Source: Bacteroidales bacterium | GTDB taxonomy: Bacteria > Bacteroidota > Bacteroidia > Bacteroidales > Azobacteroidaceae | Reading direction: 5' to 3' | Assembly (NCBI GenBank): GCA_020860885.1 | Contig: JAJBTS010000026.1 | Span: 1-7,580 of the forward strand | Length of the DNA stretch: 7,580 nucleotides | Part shown: positions 1-6,371 of the stretch, in pieces | Position numbering within the stretch: the stretch's first letter is position 1 | Layout of the letters: each line of letters opens with the position of its first letter | Position numbers and translations under genes: made by a program | The notes under the pieces: model-generated | Databases searched by the model: none | The model's input: the letters and a program-made list of their open reading frames with translations, nothing else | Told to the model about the DNA's origin: nothing

Positions 1-70
1 TACCTATATAACATACAAAATTAATTATTTATTTAAGAACAGAGTTAAAAATTAAAAATTATAAGCGACA

Positions 71-778
71 ATGAATCCATTACTTTTTATCCAGGAAGAT
101 CTTTCAAATGTAGCTGCGAATGCAACCGAGATGCTCACCCCGCAGGTCACAGAAGTTAAAATGAACGTTCTCGAACTTGCAATGAAGGGCGGATGGTTGA
201 TGATACCCATCGTTCTTTTACTTTTTATCGCTATCGGTTTTTTTATTGAAAGAATATTGGTTATCAATAAAGCGGCAAAAGAAGACGATACTTTTATGGA
301 TAGAATAAAAGATTACATCCATGAAGGTAATATTAAGTCGGCCGAGAAACTGTGCCAGTCAACAGATACTCCTTATTCCCGCATGATCCTGAAAGGTATT
401 CAGCGGTTGGGACGTCCGATGAATGATATCCTGGTAGCCATTGAAAATGTGGGGAATATTGAGGTTGCGAAGCTGGAAAAAGGATTTGCATGGATCGCTA
501 CCACAGCGGCAGGAGCTCCTATGATCGGTTTCTTAGGAACCGTAACAGGAATGGTAAGGGCCTTCTTTGATATGGCTAACGCAGGAAATAATGTGGATAT
601 AACTCTATTGTCGTCCGGTATTTACGAGGCTTTGGTTACTACTGTGGCCGGTCTTATTGTCGGTATTATCGCTCTGTTTGCATACAATTTCCTGGTTGCT
701 AAAGTGGATAATGTGATTACAAAGATGGAAACGAGAACAATGGATTTTATGGATTTACTGAATGAACCTACAAAATAA
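71..778 (+). CDS. exbB: ExbB/TolQ/MotA-family proton channel subunit
   Basis: This is the inner-membrane motor subunit that, with ExbD, turns proton flow into movement of a TonB-type transducer. The 235 residues are close to the usual ExbB length. A polar N-terminal stretch of about 40 residues precedes the first membrane segment (about 42-60). A cytoplasmic loop follows, then two C-terminal membrane segments. The family signature GFLGTVTGM lies at 153-161, and EALVTTVAGL at 186-195. By alignment from memory, T157, T191 and E186 match E. coli ExbB T148, T181 and E176, which line the channel, so the motor looks functional. The start is firm: an in-frame TAA at 62-64 lies just upstream and no other start codon intervenes. 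There is no Shine-Dalgarno sequence, only an A/T-rich leader, as is normal in Bacteroidota. It heads a tight exbB-exbD-tonB unit. I see no TAnnTTTG promoter in bases 1-70 on this strand, so transcription may begin upstream of the window. Confidence 0.96.
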   Translation: MNPLLFIQEDLSNVAANATEMLTPQVTEVKMNVLELAMKGGWLMIPIVLLLFIAIGFFIERILVINKAAKEDDTFMDRIKDYIHEGNIKSAEKLCQSTDTPYSRMILKGIQRLGRPMNDILVAIENVGNIEVAKLEKGFAWIATTAAGAPMIGFLGTVTGMVRAFFDMANAGNNVDITLLSSGIYEALVTTVAGLIVGIIALFAYNFLVAKVDNVITKMETRTMDFMDLLNEPTK

Positions 779-784
779 GCGGTC

Positions 785-1192
785 ATGGCATTGAGAAGAA
801 GAAGAAAAATAAGTGCTGAATTCAGTATGGCTTCTATGACGGATATGATTTTCCTGTTACTCATATTTTTCATGATTACCTCCACCTTTGTAGTGCCTAA
901 TGCAATAAAAGTTATTTTACCGCAGAGCGCACAACAAACATCGGCTAAGCCGTTAACAAGGGTAACCATAGACGACCGGCTGAATTATTATGTCGCTTAC
1001 GGCAATGAGAGGGAAACGCAGGTGAGTTTTGATGAAATTACGCCTTTCTTACAGGAAAGTTATAACAAAGATCCGGAAATGTATGTCGCATTGTATGCCG
1101 ACGAAACAATTCCCTATGCTGAAGTGGTAAAAATATTAGATCTGGCCAATCAGAATAATTTCAGAATGATTTTGGTAACACGTCCGAAATGA
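785..1192 (+). CDS. exbD: ExbD/TolR-family biopolymer transport protein
   Basis: This is the second motor subunit, a single-pass inner-membrane protein that supplies the proton-accepting aspartate. The 135 residues have the standard layout. A short basic cytoplasmic tail (ALRRRRK) comes first, then one membrane helix at about 20-38. D20 sits at the start of that helix in SMTDMIFLLLIFFM and is the equivalent of the essential D25 of E. coli ExbD. A periplasmic domain follows, ending in a segment of the type YAEVVKILDLANQNNF. The gene starts 6 bases after the exbB stop, and its TGA overlaps the next gene's ATG as ATGA, so translational coupling is likely. Only one exbD copy is present here; many Bacteroidota loci carry two. 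TolR is the alternative name, but the partner gene favours ExbD. Confidence 0.95.
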   Translation: MALRRRRKISAEFSMASMTDMIFLLLIFFMITSTFVVPNAIKVILPQSAQQTSAKPLTRVTIDDRLNYYVAYGNERETQVSFDEITPFLQESYNKDPEMYVALYADETIPYAEVVKILDLANQNNFRMILVTRPK

Positions 1193-2004
1193 AAATAACA
1201 AAAGAGGAAATAATAGGTTTTTCGGGTTCAGCTCTGTTCTGTCTGATCCTTCTTCTTATCTTATATTTTACTTTCTTGCATACTCAGGTAAAAGCAGAAG
1301 AAGAGGGGATACTGGTTAATTTCGGAACGGTAGATTTAGCTGCAGGCACTTTTGAGCCGCGTGCAGAAAGTGAGAACCGGCAAATACCCATGGAAGATAT
1401 CAGTCCGCCTGTCGAGTATCCGCAACAGTCGGAGTCTCCTCCGGTAATAACCCAGGAAAACGAGCACACTGTAGCTATAGAAGCCGAGGACAAAGAAAAG
1501 ATCGAGCAGCAGAGAGCCGATGCGGAACGCAAACGAATAGCCGATGAACAAAGACGGCAGGCCGAAGAAGAGCAGCGGCAGAGAGACGCTATCAATCAGC
1601 AGATGGCAGGCGCTTTCGGTGCGGGTGATACTCCTCAGGGCAACGAAGGTACGGCAACGGCAGGGGTAGGTAACCAAGGAAGTAACGAAGGAAATGCTCC
1701 TACCGGGTCCTATACTGGAGTCGGAGGAGTCGGAGACTTTGACCTTAGTGGCCGCTCGCTGGGAGCCGGTGGTTTACAAAGACCTTCTTATGTAGCTCAG
1801 GAAGAAGGTACTATTGTAGTGGAAATAACCGTGGATCCTCGAGGGAATGTAATTAATGCGGAGATAAGATTGAGAGGTACGAATATTGAGAACGCGAATA
1901 TGCGTAGGTCTGCATTGGAAGCTGCGAGGAAAACGAAGTTCAATACAATTACAGGAACTCAGAATCAAATTGGGTCGATCACTTACAGATATTCACTTAA
2001 ATAA
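1189..2004 (+). CDS. tonB: TonB-family energy transducer with TolA-like helical linker
   Basis: This is the periplasm-spanning transducer that carries ExbB/ExbD energy to outer-membrane TonB-dependent transporters. Of the 271 residues, about 11-30 form a single N-terminal membrane anchor. Residues 37-46 (EEGILVNFG) resemble a segment common in Bacteroidetes TonB proteins. Residues 66-90 are proline- and acid-rich. Residues 99-136 form a charged Glu/Arg/Lys/Gln helix resembling TolA domain II. Residues 140-196 are glycine-rich and flexible. Residues 198-271 form a TonB C-terminal domain, with VVEITVDPRGNV at 210-221, ALEAARKTKF at 242-251 and a final ITYRYSLK. The classic Pro-Glu/Pro-Lys rod of enterobacterial TonB is absent. 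The anchor contains no histidine, and C18 sits in its middle. Its ATG overlaps the exbD stop by 4 bases, completing the motor operon. Whether it acts as TonB or TolA cannot be settled from sequence; the C-terminus favours TonB. Confidence 0.9.
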   Translation: MKITKEEIIGFSGSALFCLILLLILYFTFLHTQVKAEEEGILVNFGTVDLAAGTFEPRAESENRQIPMEDISPPVEYPQQSESPPVITQENEHTVAIEAEDKEKIEQQRADAERKRIADEQRRQAEEEQRQRDAINQQMAGAFGAGDTPQGNEGTATAGVGNQGSNEGNAPTGSYTGVGGVGDFDLSGRSLGAGGLQRPSYVAQEEGTIVVEITVDPRGNVINAEIRLRGTNIENANMRRSALEAARKTKFNTITGTQNQIGSITYRYSLK

Positions 2005-2084
2005 TTTCAGATGGGGTTTCAGGATGAAAATTCTTTTGGATCTTTCATTTCAACTTCCCAGTCTAACACATAAAATTCGTAATT

Positions 2085-2633
2085 ATGAAGAAAGTATTTG
2101 TTTTTTTAGCCAATGGCTTCGAAGAAATAGAAGCAGTGAGTATTATTGATGTGTTACGTCGCGGTGAGTTAGATGTAACAACGGTATCGGTTACCGGAGA
2201 AAATCAGGTAACGGGAGCTCATAATGTTCCTGTAATTGCAGATAAGTTATTTGATGAAGTAGATTTTTCAGAAGGGGCTATGGTTGTGTTGCCCGGAGGT
2301 ATGCCCGGGGCAAGTAACCTGAATGCTCATGAAGGATTAAAGTCTCTTATCAGGAAATACAGTACCGAAGGAAAAGAGATTGCTGCGATATGTGCTGCTC
2401 CGTTGGTTTTAGGTGGATTGGATTTGTTGCAGGGCAAGAAAGCCACTGCTTATCCCGGTTTTGAATCTCAATTAACAGGAGCACAATTCGTAGAAAGCGG
2501 AGTGGTCGAAGATGGAAAAATAACTACCGGTCGCGGACCTGGCTTCGCTGCGGAATTTGCTTTAGCATTGGTTGCGAAATTACAAGGGAAAGCGAAAGCA
2601 GATGAAGTAGCGGAAGGAATGTTGTTAAAATAA
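2085..2633 (+). CDS. DJ-1/PfpI (ThiJ/YajL-like) family protein
   Basis: This is a cytosolic protein of the DJ-1/PfpI superfamily, whose members include YajL and human DJ-1 and are linked to oxidative-stress and carbonyl or protein-damage responses. Its biochemical role in this organism is not known. At 182 residues it is a normal single-domain length. The sequence shows NGFEEIE at 10-16, where E16 matches human DJ-1 E18; VLPGGMPGA at 68-76; and AAICAAPLVLGG at 100-111, where C103 is the reactive nucleophile-elbow cysteine. It also shows GRGPGFAAEFAL at 149-160. The position of human His126 is a tyrosine (Y123, in TAYPGFE), as in YajL-type proteins, so a classical Cys-His-Glu protease triad is not present. 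An 80-base gap separates it from tonB, so it may be read through from the motor operon or have its own weak promoter. The next gene starts two bases after its stop. Confidence 0.93.
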   Translation: MKKVFVFLANGFEEIEAVSIIDVLRRGELDVTTVSVTGENQVTGAHNVPVIADKLFDEVDFSEGAMVVLPGGMPGASNLNAHEGLKSLIRKYSTEGKEIAAICAAPLVLGGLDLLQGKKATAYPGFESQLTGAQFVESGVVEDGKITTGRGPGFAAEFALALVAKLQGKAKADEVAEGMLLK

Positions 2634-2635
2634 CA

Positions 2636-3628
2636 GTGAGAGTCCCTGATAATACATTGAATATCGATTTGTTAGATGAAAAAGCTTCGGAGTGTATCCA
2701 AAAGATAAGAGAGCTTCCATTTCAGGATCTGGATATCAGCGAATACAATAAAGAATACATTCAAAGAATATTCCCTTATTTAGAATATCTCTTTCAAATA
2801 TACATCGAAGCTTTTTCCAAACTAAAAACTATTACAAATAAAAGTATTATTGTTGACTTTGGCGGAGGACATGGCTTCTTGAGTTTATTTCTTAAAAGCC
2901 TCGGATGCCAAGTCGCTTACTGCGATTATAACCCCTCTTCCGTACACACCATTCGTACATTCACAAAACTTTTAGGTTTCGGGCCTGACTATATTATTCA
3001 GGGAAATTCCAAAGAACTGAAAGCTTTCCTCAAAGATCAGAATGTTCTTCCTACTCATTTGATTGCTACGGATCTTATCGAACATGTGTATGACCTGAAT
3101 CTTTTTTTTAAGGATCTGAAACAGCTTAATCCTAGGTTCGATATGGTATTTACTACAGGGTCCAATCCTTCCAACTTTTTGAAGTGTTTCCAACTGAGGA
3201 GAGACATGAAAAAGGAAGAGAAAAAGTACTTTGCAAAGCGGAAAGATTTTATACAAAAGAATGGATCCGGATTAAATGATTCCCAGATTCATCAGTTAGC
3301 CGTCCTTACAAGAGGAAAAAATTATGCAGATATTCAAAAAGATATTACACTTCTGATAAATACAGGTGATTATCCTACTCCCCTGACAGATAAATACAAT
3401 ACCTGTAATCCTGAAACATCCAGTTGGGATGAGAGGATATTATCTTTTGATGAATACAGGAGAATAATAAATGGAGCAGGATTCCATGTTTATTTTTCTT
3501 ATGGATATTATGATCACATTACCAATGGTAAAAGAATACTGTTCAGAATATTAAATGCTATTCTTCGCCATGCCGGAAAATCAGGGTTCTTCCTTGCACC
3601 TTATATTATCCTGAAAGTAGAAAAATAA
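2636..3628 (+). CDS. class I SAM-dependent methyltransferase, substrate unknown
   Basis: This is a methyltransferase of 330 residues; I do not recognise a named subfamily. The Rossmann core is clear. The SAM-binding loop (motif I) IVDFGGGHG is at 72-80, the next strand ends in the acidic YCDYN at 95-99 (D97, expected to bind the ribose hydroxyls), and ATDLIEH at 144-150 and VFTTGSNP at 171-178 follow. The lysine- and arginine-rich region (about 189-208) and the C-terminal 120 residues probably form the substrate part. The start is GTG, two bases after the DJ-1 stop. An in-frame TGA at 2603-2605 and no ATG before residue 170 make GTG the best choice, with TTG at 2657 or 2669 as alternatives. 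Hand-counted G+C is about 35% over 2701-3000, against about 45% over 2161-2460 in the DJ-1 gene, hinting at a different history. A convergent glycosyltransferase next door suggests glycan methylation, which is inference only. Confidence 0.82.
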   Translation: MRVPDNTLNIDLLDEKASECIQKIRELPFQDLDISEYNKEYIQRIFPYLEYLFQIYIEAFSKLKTITNKSIIVDFGGGHGFLSLFLKSLGCQVAYCDYNPSSVHTIRTFTKLLGFGPDYIIQGNSKELKAFLKDQNVLPTHLIATDLIEHVYDLNLFFKDLKQLNPRFDMVFTTGSNPSNFLKCFQLRRDMKKEEKKYFAKRKDFIQKNGSGLNDSQIHQLAVLTRGKNYADIQKDITLLINTGDYPTPLTDKYNTCNPETSSWDERILSFDEYRRIINGAGFHVYFSYGYYDHITNGKRILFRILNAILRHAGKSGFFLAPYIILKVEK

Positions 3629-3641
3629 GTTACTTGCGAAC

Positions 3642-4760
3642 CTAGAGAGCTTGTGCGAAATCCGTTAGTGCTTTTGCAAAGTTTTCCCAGGAGAGTGTTT
3701 TCTTCTCCTGACGGATATTGGCGATGTACTTATCCGTACCTTTTTGAAAAACTTCTTCGATTCCCGAAACAATAGCGTTGGCGTCAGGAGTTCGGATGAC
3801 TCCGGTTTCAGGTACCTCCAGTGTTTGTCTTAATCCTCCTACATCCGTAGCGACTGTGGGTATTTCGAAATGATAAGCTACAGGTATAACTCCGCTTTGT
3901 GTAGCTGATTTATAGGGAAGAACCAGCAGGTCTGCTGCGGAAAATAACAGGGGAACTTCACTGTCATCGATATACCGGCTCAAAGTTTTAATTCGTTCTT
4001 TTGCAGGAGAATTATCTATTTGTTTCTGGTATTTCTCAAAAGAACCGTAAGGTTCTCCCGCAATGATCAACTGATAAGAATCGTCCAGTAAATCCATTGC
4101 GTCGAGTAAGATATCCAATCCTTTGTAATCCCGTATTAATCCGAAAAAAAGGAGTGTTTTTTTAACCGGATCTATAGAAAGTTTTTCCCGTGATTCTATT
4201 ACCGGTAATTTTTCTCCGAAATGATTGTAGAGAGGATGAGGCTTAAAAATGTAATTAGCATCCGGTTTAAGGGATAAAAGATCTTTTTCCACAATATCAC
4301 TCATTGCAATAAATCCATCTACCTGATTAAAAAACAGACGGGCAAAAGGCTTATCGAAGAAGCGGGGTTCGTGAGGAAGAGCATTGTCTACTATGGATAT
4401 GATTTTTATTCCTTTTCTCCTGAGCCTGTTGGCTACGTGTCCGAAAGCCGGGGCAAAAAAGCTCATCCAATACCGGAATATAACTACATCCGGTTTCCAT
4501 TGCAATATTTTCTTTGCAGTAGTTTCATAAGAGAAAGGATTGATACTGTTGAGTACCGGCTCGCTTTCTATCCGTATTGCTTTATCTTCCCGGGTTACGT
4601 ACTGGGTTTTTCCCGGAAATAAAAACGAAGGATACTGGCAGGTAAAAGTAAATGCATTTACGGAATGACCTTGTTCTTCCAGCGCTTTATACAATAGAGC
4701 ATTGAATTGAGCTATACCGCCGCGGAAAGGATAAAAACTGGAAAGAAAAGCAATGCGCAT
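3642..4760 (-). CDS. GT4-type (GT-B fold) glycosyltransferase
   Basis: This enzyme transfers a sugar from an activated donor, probably during cell-surface polysaccharide or glycolipid synthesis; donor and acceptor cannot be read from the sequence. The 372 residues fit a complete GT-B enzyme. The N-terminal half opens with a hydrophobic strand and a glycine loop, PFRGGIAQFN, at 11-20, the usual acceptor-side loop. The C-terminal half has LLFFGLIRDYKGLDILLDA at 203-221 and the donor-site region LPYKSATQSG at 281-290, followed by PTVATDVGGL at 301-310. The GT4 EX7E motif is not conserved: by alignment on the VGG segment, its two glutamates correspond to A286 and V294. This QSGV-type variant is, from memory, common among bacterial GT4 proteins, so activity need not be lost. 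The start codon directly precedes a typical RIAFLSSFYPFRGG opening. It lies 93 bases downstream of ahcY on the same strand, with no promoter match in the gap. Confidence 0.9.
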   Translation of the reverse strand: MRIAFLSSFYPFRGGIAQFNALLYKALEEQGHSVNAFTFTCQYPSFLFPGKTQYVTREDKAIRIESEPVLNSINPFSYETTAKKILQWKPDVVIFRYWMSFFAPAFGHVANRLRRKGIKIISIVDNALPHEPRFFDKPFARLFFNQVDGFIAMSDIVEKDLLSLKPDANYIFKPHPLYNHFGEKLPVIESREKLSIDPVKKTLLFFGLIRDYKGLDILLDAMDLLDDSYQLIIAGEPYGSFEKYQKQIDNSPAKERIKTLSRYIDDSEVPLLFSAADLLVLPYKSATQSGVIPVAYHFEIPTVATDVGGLRQTLEVPETGVIRTPDANAIVSGIEEVFQKGTDKYIANIRQEKKTLSWENFAKALTDFAQAL

Positions 4761-4853
4761 ACATGTTTAAATATATTCATGTGTTAAAAAGCTGACTGAT
4801 AGGCTGTAAAAATCACCTTTGCCGCTTATTAACATATGAAGGAAATAAATACA

Positions 4854-6260
4854 TCAATATCTGTAATGATCCGGTTTGTAGGGGCCGTTGATGTCTACTC
4901 CGATGTAGTCTGCCTGTTCCTGGCTTAATGTAGTAAGCTCCACTCCAATCTGAGCCAGATGCAGACGGGCTACCTCTTCGTCCAGATGTTTGGGTAAACG
5001 GTATACACCTACCTCGTAATTGGTTTGCCAAAGATCCAATTGAGCCAGAACCTGATTCGTGAATGAATTGCTCATGACAAAAGAAGGATGTCCGGTTGCA
5101 CAACCCAGGTTCACCAATCTTCCTTCTGCTAATAAGAAAATAGAATTTCCAGAAGGGAAAGTATACTTGTCTACCTGAGGTTTGATATTCAAATGCTGTA
5201 TTCCCGGGTAATTGACTAATTTATCAACTTGTATTTCATTATCGAAATGGCCGATATTACATACTATTGCCTGATTTTTCATGGCTTTCAGATGTTCGAT
5301 CCGGATTACGTCTTTATTGCCTGTCGTAGTGACGAAGATGTTTCCTTCCGGTAATGCTTTTTCAATGGTTGTAACTTCGAAACCTTCCATGGCTGCCTGC
5401 AAAGCACAAATCGGGTCAATTTCCGTAACGATTACCCGGGCTCCGTAAGCTCTCATAGAGCGGGCGCAACCTTTTCCTACGTCGCCATAACCTAATACTA
5501 CGACTACTTTTCCGGCGATCATTACATCCGTAGCGCGTTTGATACCGTCGGCTAACGATTCCCTGCAACCATACAGGTTGTCGAATTTAGATTTCGTTAC
5601 CGAGTCATTCACATTCACAGCAGGAATTAAGAGTTCACCTTTTTCCAGCATCTGGTACAAACGATGTACTCCGGTAGTAGTTTCTTCAGAAACCCCTTTT
5701 AACTCCTGAATGTTACGATGCCAGCGGGAATTGTCTTCCTGCAATATTCTTTTCAAGGTGTCTATAATAACCTGCTCTTCGTGATTGCTTCCTTTCCTGT
5801 CTAAGGTAGAAGCATCGTTTTCTGCTTTGTAACCCATATGGATAAGCAAAGTAGCATCTCCACCGTCGTCTACAATCAAATGAGGGCCTTTCCCGTCCGG
5901 GAATCTCAAAGCCATTTCCGTACACCACCAGTATTCCTCCAGGGTTTCGCCTTTCCATGCAAAGACCGGAACTCCGGCAGCAGCGATAGCCGCGGCGGCA
6001 TGGTCCTGAGTAGAGAAAATATTGCAACTGGCCCAGCGTACGTCCGCTCCCAGTTCAACCAATGTTTCGATAAGTACGGCTGTTTGTATGGTCATGTGCA
6101 GAGATCCCATGATCTTAGCACCTTTCAGAGGCTTTTCTTTTCCATATTTAGTGCGAAGAGCCATCAGTCCGGGCATTTCGTGCTGTGCAATTTCAATCTC
6201 TTTTCTGCCGAAATCAGCCAGGCTAATGTCTGCTACTTTGTAAGATATCTTTTCTGTCAT
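4854..6260 (-). CDS. ahcY: S-adenosylhomocysteine hydrolase (adenosylhomocysteinase)
   Basis: This cytosolic, NAD-dependent enzyme splits S-adenosylhomocysteine into adenosine and homocysteine, relieving product inhibition of SAM-dependent methyltransferases and returning homocysteine to the methyl cycle. The 468 residues are full length. Visible signatures are [13 protein letters not shown] at 55-67, DDGGDAT at 131-137, [12 protein letters not shown] at 191-202, and [13 protein letters not shown] at 216-228 with the active-site lysine and aspartate. The NAD-binding GYGDVGKG is at 257-264, CNIGHFD at 334-340, and the invariant C-terminal KPDHYRY at 462-468. Relative to the human enzyme there is an insert of roughly 40 residues at about 144-188, as in many bacterial and plant forms. 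It is divergent from the LOG-family gene across 111 bases that contain a matching promoter element. The glycosyltransferase gene follows on the same strand and could be co-transcribed. No SAH riboswitch is apparent in the short leader. Confidence 0.98.
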   Translation of the reverse strand: MTEKISYKVADISLADFGRKEIEIAQHEMPGLMALRTKYGKEKPLKGAKIMGSLHMTIQTAVLIETLVELGADVRWASCNIFSTQDHAAAAIAAAGVPVFAWKGETLEEYWWCTEMALRFPDGKGPHLIVDDGGDATLLIHMGYKAENDASTLDRKGSNHEEQVIIDTLKRILQEDNSRWHRNIQELKGVSEETTTGVHRLYQMLEKGELLIPAVNVNDSVTKSKFDNLYGCRESLADGIKRATDVMIAGKVVVVLGYGDVGKGCARSMRAYGARVIVTEIDPICALQAAMEGFEVTTIEKALPEGNIFVTTTGNKDVIRIEHLKAMKNQAIVCNIGHFDNEIQVDKLVNYPGIQHLNIKPQVDKYTFPSGNSIFLLAEGRLVNLGCATGHPSFVMSNSFTNQVLAQLDLWQTNYEVGVYRLPKHLDEEVARLHLAQIGVELTTLSQEQADYIGVDINGPYKPDHYRY

Positions 6261-6269
6261 AATTGTTAT

Positions 6270-6296
6270 TTAATGGAAATTTAGGTTTTTCATTAA
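6270..6296 (-). repeat. inverted repeat in the ahcY leader
   Basis: TTAATG at 6270-6275 and CATTAA at 6291-6296 form a perfect 6-base dyad. After one mismatch on the ahcY RNA strand, three further A-T pairs (6277-6279 with 6287-6289) extend it, leaving a 7-base loop. It lies inside the predicted 5' untranslated region, ending 9 bases before the ahcY start codon. It could be a weak leader hairpin or an operator half-site pair. In such AT-rich DNA it could also be chance. Confidence 0.4.
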
Positions 6297-6310
6297 CTGT
6301 TTTAAGAACA

Positions 6311-6318
6311 CAAAAATA
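6311..6318 (-). promoter_or_regulatory. Bacteroidetes -7 promoter element for ahcY
   Basis: Read on the - strand this is TATTTTTG, an exact match to TAnnTTTG, the -7 element of the Bacteroidetes primary sigma factor. It lies 50 bases upstream of the ahcY ATG, which predicts a leader of roughly 45 bases. No good TTG-type -33 element is seen at the expected distance. Much of the match is a run of T in AT-rich DNA, so confidence is moderate. Confidence 0.55.
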
Positions 6319-6341
6319 CGTTTTTTTTATTAATAAATTAC

Positions 6342-6349
6342 TACTTTTG
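6342..6349 (+). promoter_or_regulatory. Bacteroidetes -7 promoter element for the LOG-family gene
   Basis: TACTTTTG is an exact match to TAnnTTTG and is followed by C, a very typical appearance in this phylum. It sits 22 bases before the LOG-family ATG, predicting a very short leader. The -33 region at about 6319-6322 reads CGTT, only a weak match to TTTG. It probably drives the LOG-family gene and the DUF4271 gene together. Confidence 0.65.
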
Positions 6350-6371
6350 CATCTCAACTATCAAAAAGAAT

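Noticed and set aside
16..23. Reverse-strand TAATTTTG, a match to the -7 element pointing left out of the window.
   Set aside because: It matches the pattern but lies in very AT-rich DNA at the window edge, and no left-facing gene is visible to support it.
1284..1677. Two long - strand open frames opposite tonB.
   Set aside because: They are shadows of the low-complexity Glu/Arg/Gln- and Gly-coding stretch; their products are Ser/Cys/Leu- or Arg-rich and have no recognisable domain.
2031..2038. TTCTTTTG upstream of the DJ-1 gene as a possible promoter.
   Set aside because: It misses the key A of TAnnTTTG and has no -33 element at the right distance; read-through from tonB is equally likely.
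3642..4760. The glycosyltransferase as a pseudogene because EX7E is missing.
   Set aside because: The frame is intact at full length and the GT-B landmarks are present; similar motif variants are known in apparently functional relatives.
4759..4784. ACATG/CATGT inverted repeat between ahcY and the glycosyltransferase gene as an ahcY terminator.
   Set aside because: The stem is only 5 bases plus weak extensions, with a 12-base AT loop, and no T tract follows it in the ahcY direction; it is too weak to call.
5838..6284. A + strand open frame of 148 codons opposite the ahcY 5' end.
   Set aside because: It lies almost wholly antisense to a strongly conserved gene, and its product has no recognisable motif; ahcY coding constraint explains it.
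6261..6371. A SAM or SAH riboswitch upstream of ahcY.
   Set aside because: The region between the predicted start site and the ATG is only about 45 bases and AT-rich, with no G/C-rich conserved core; it cannot hold a known riboswitch of these classes.
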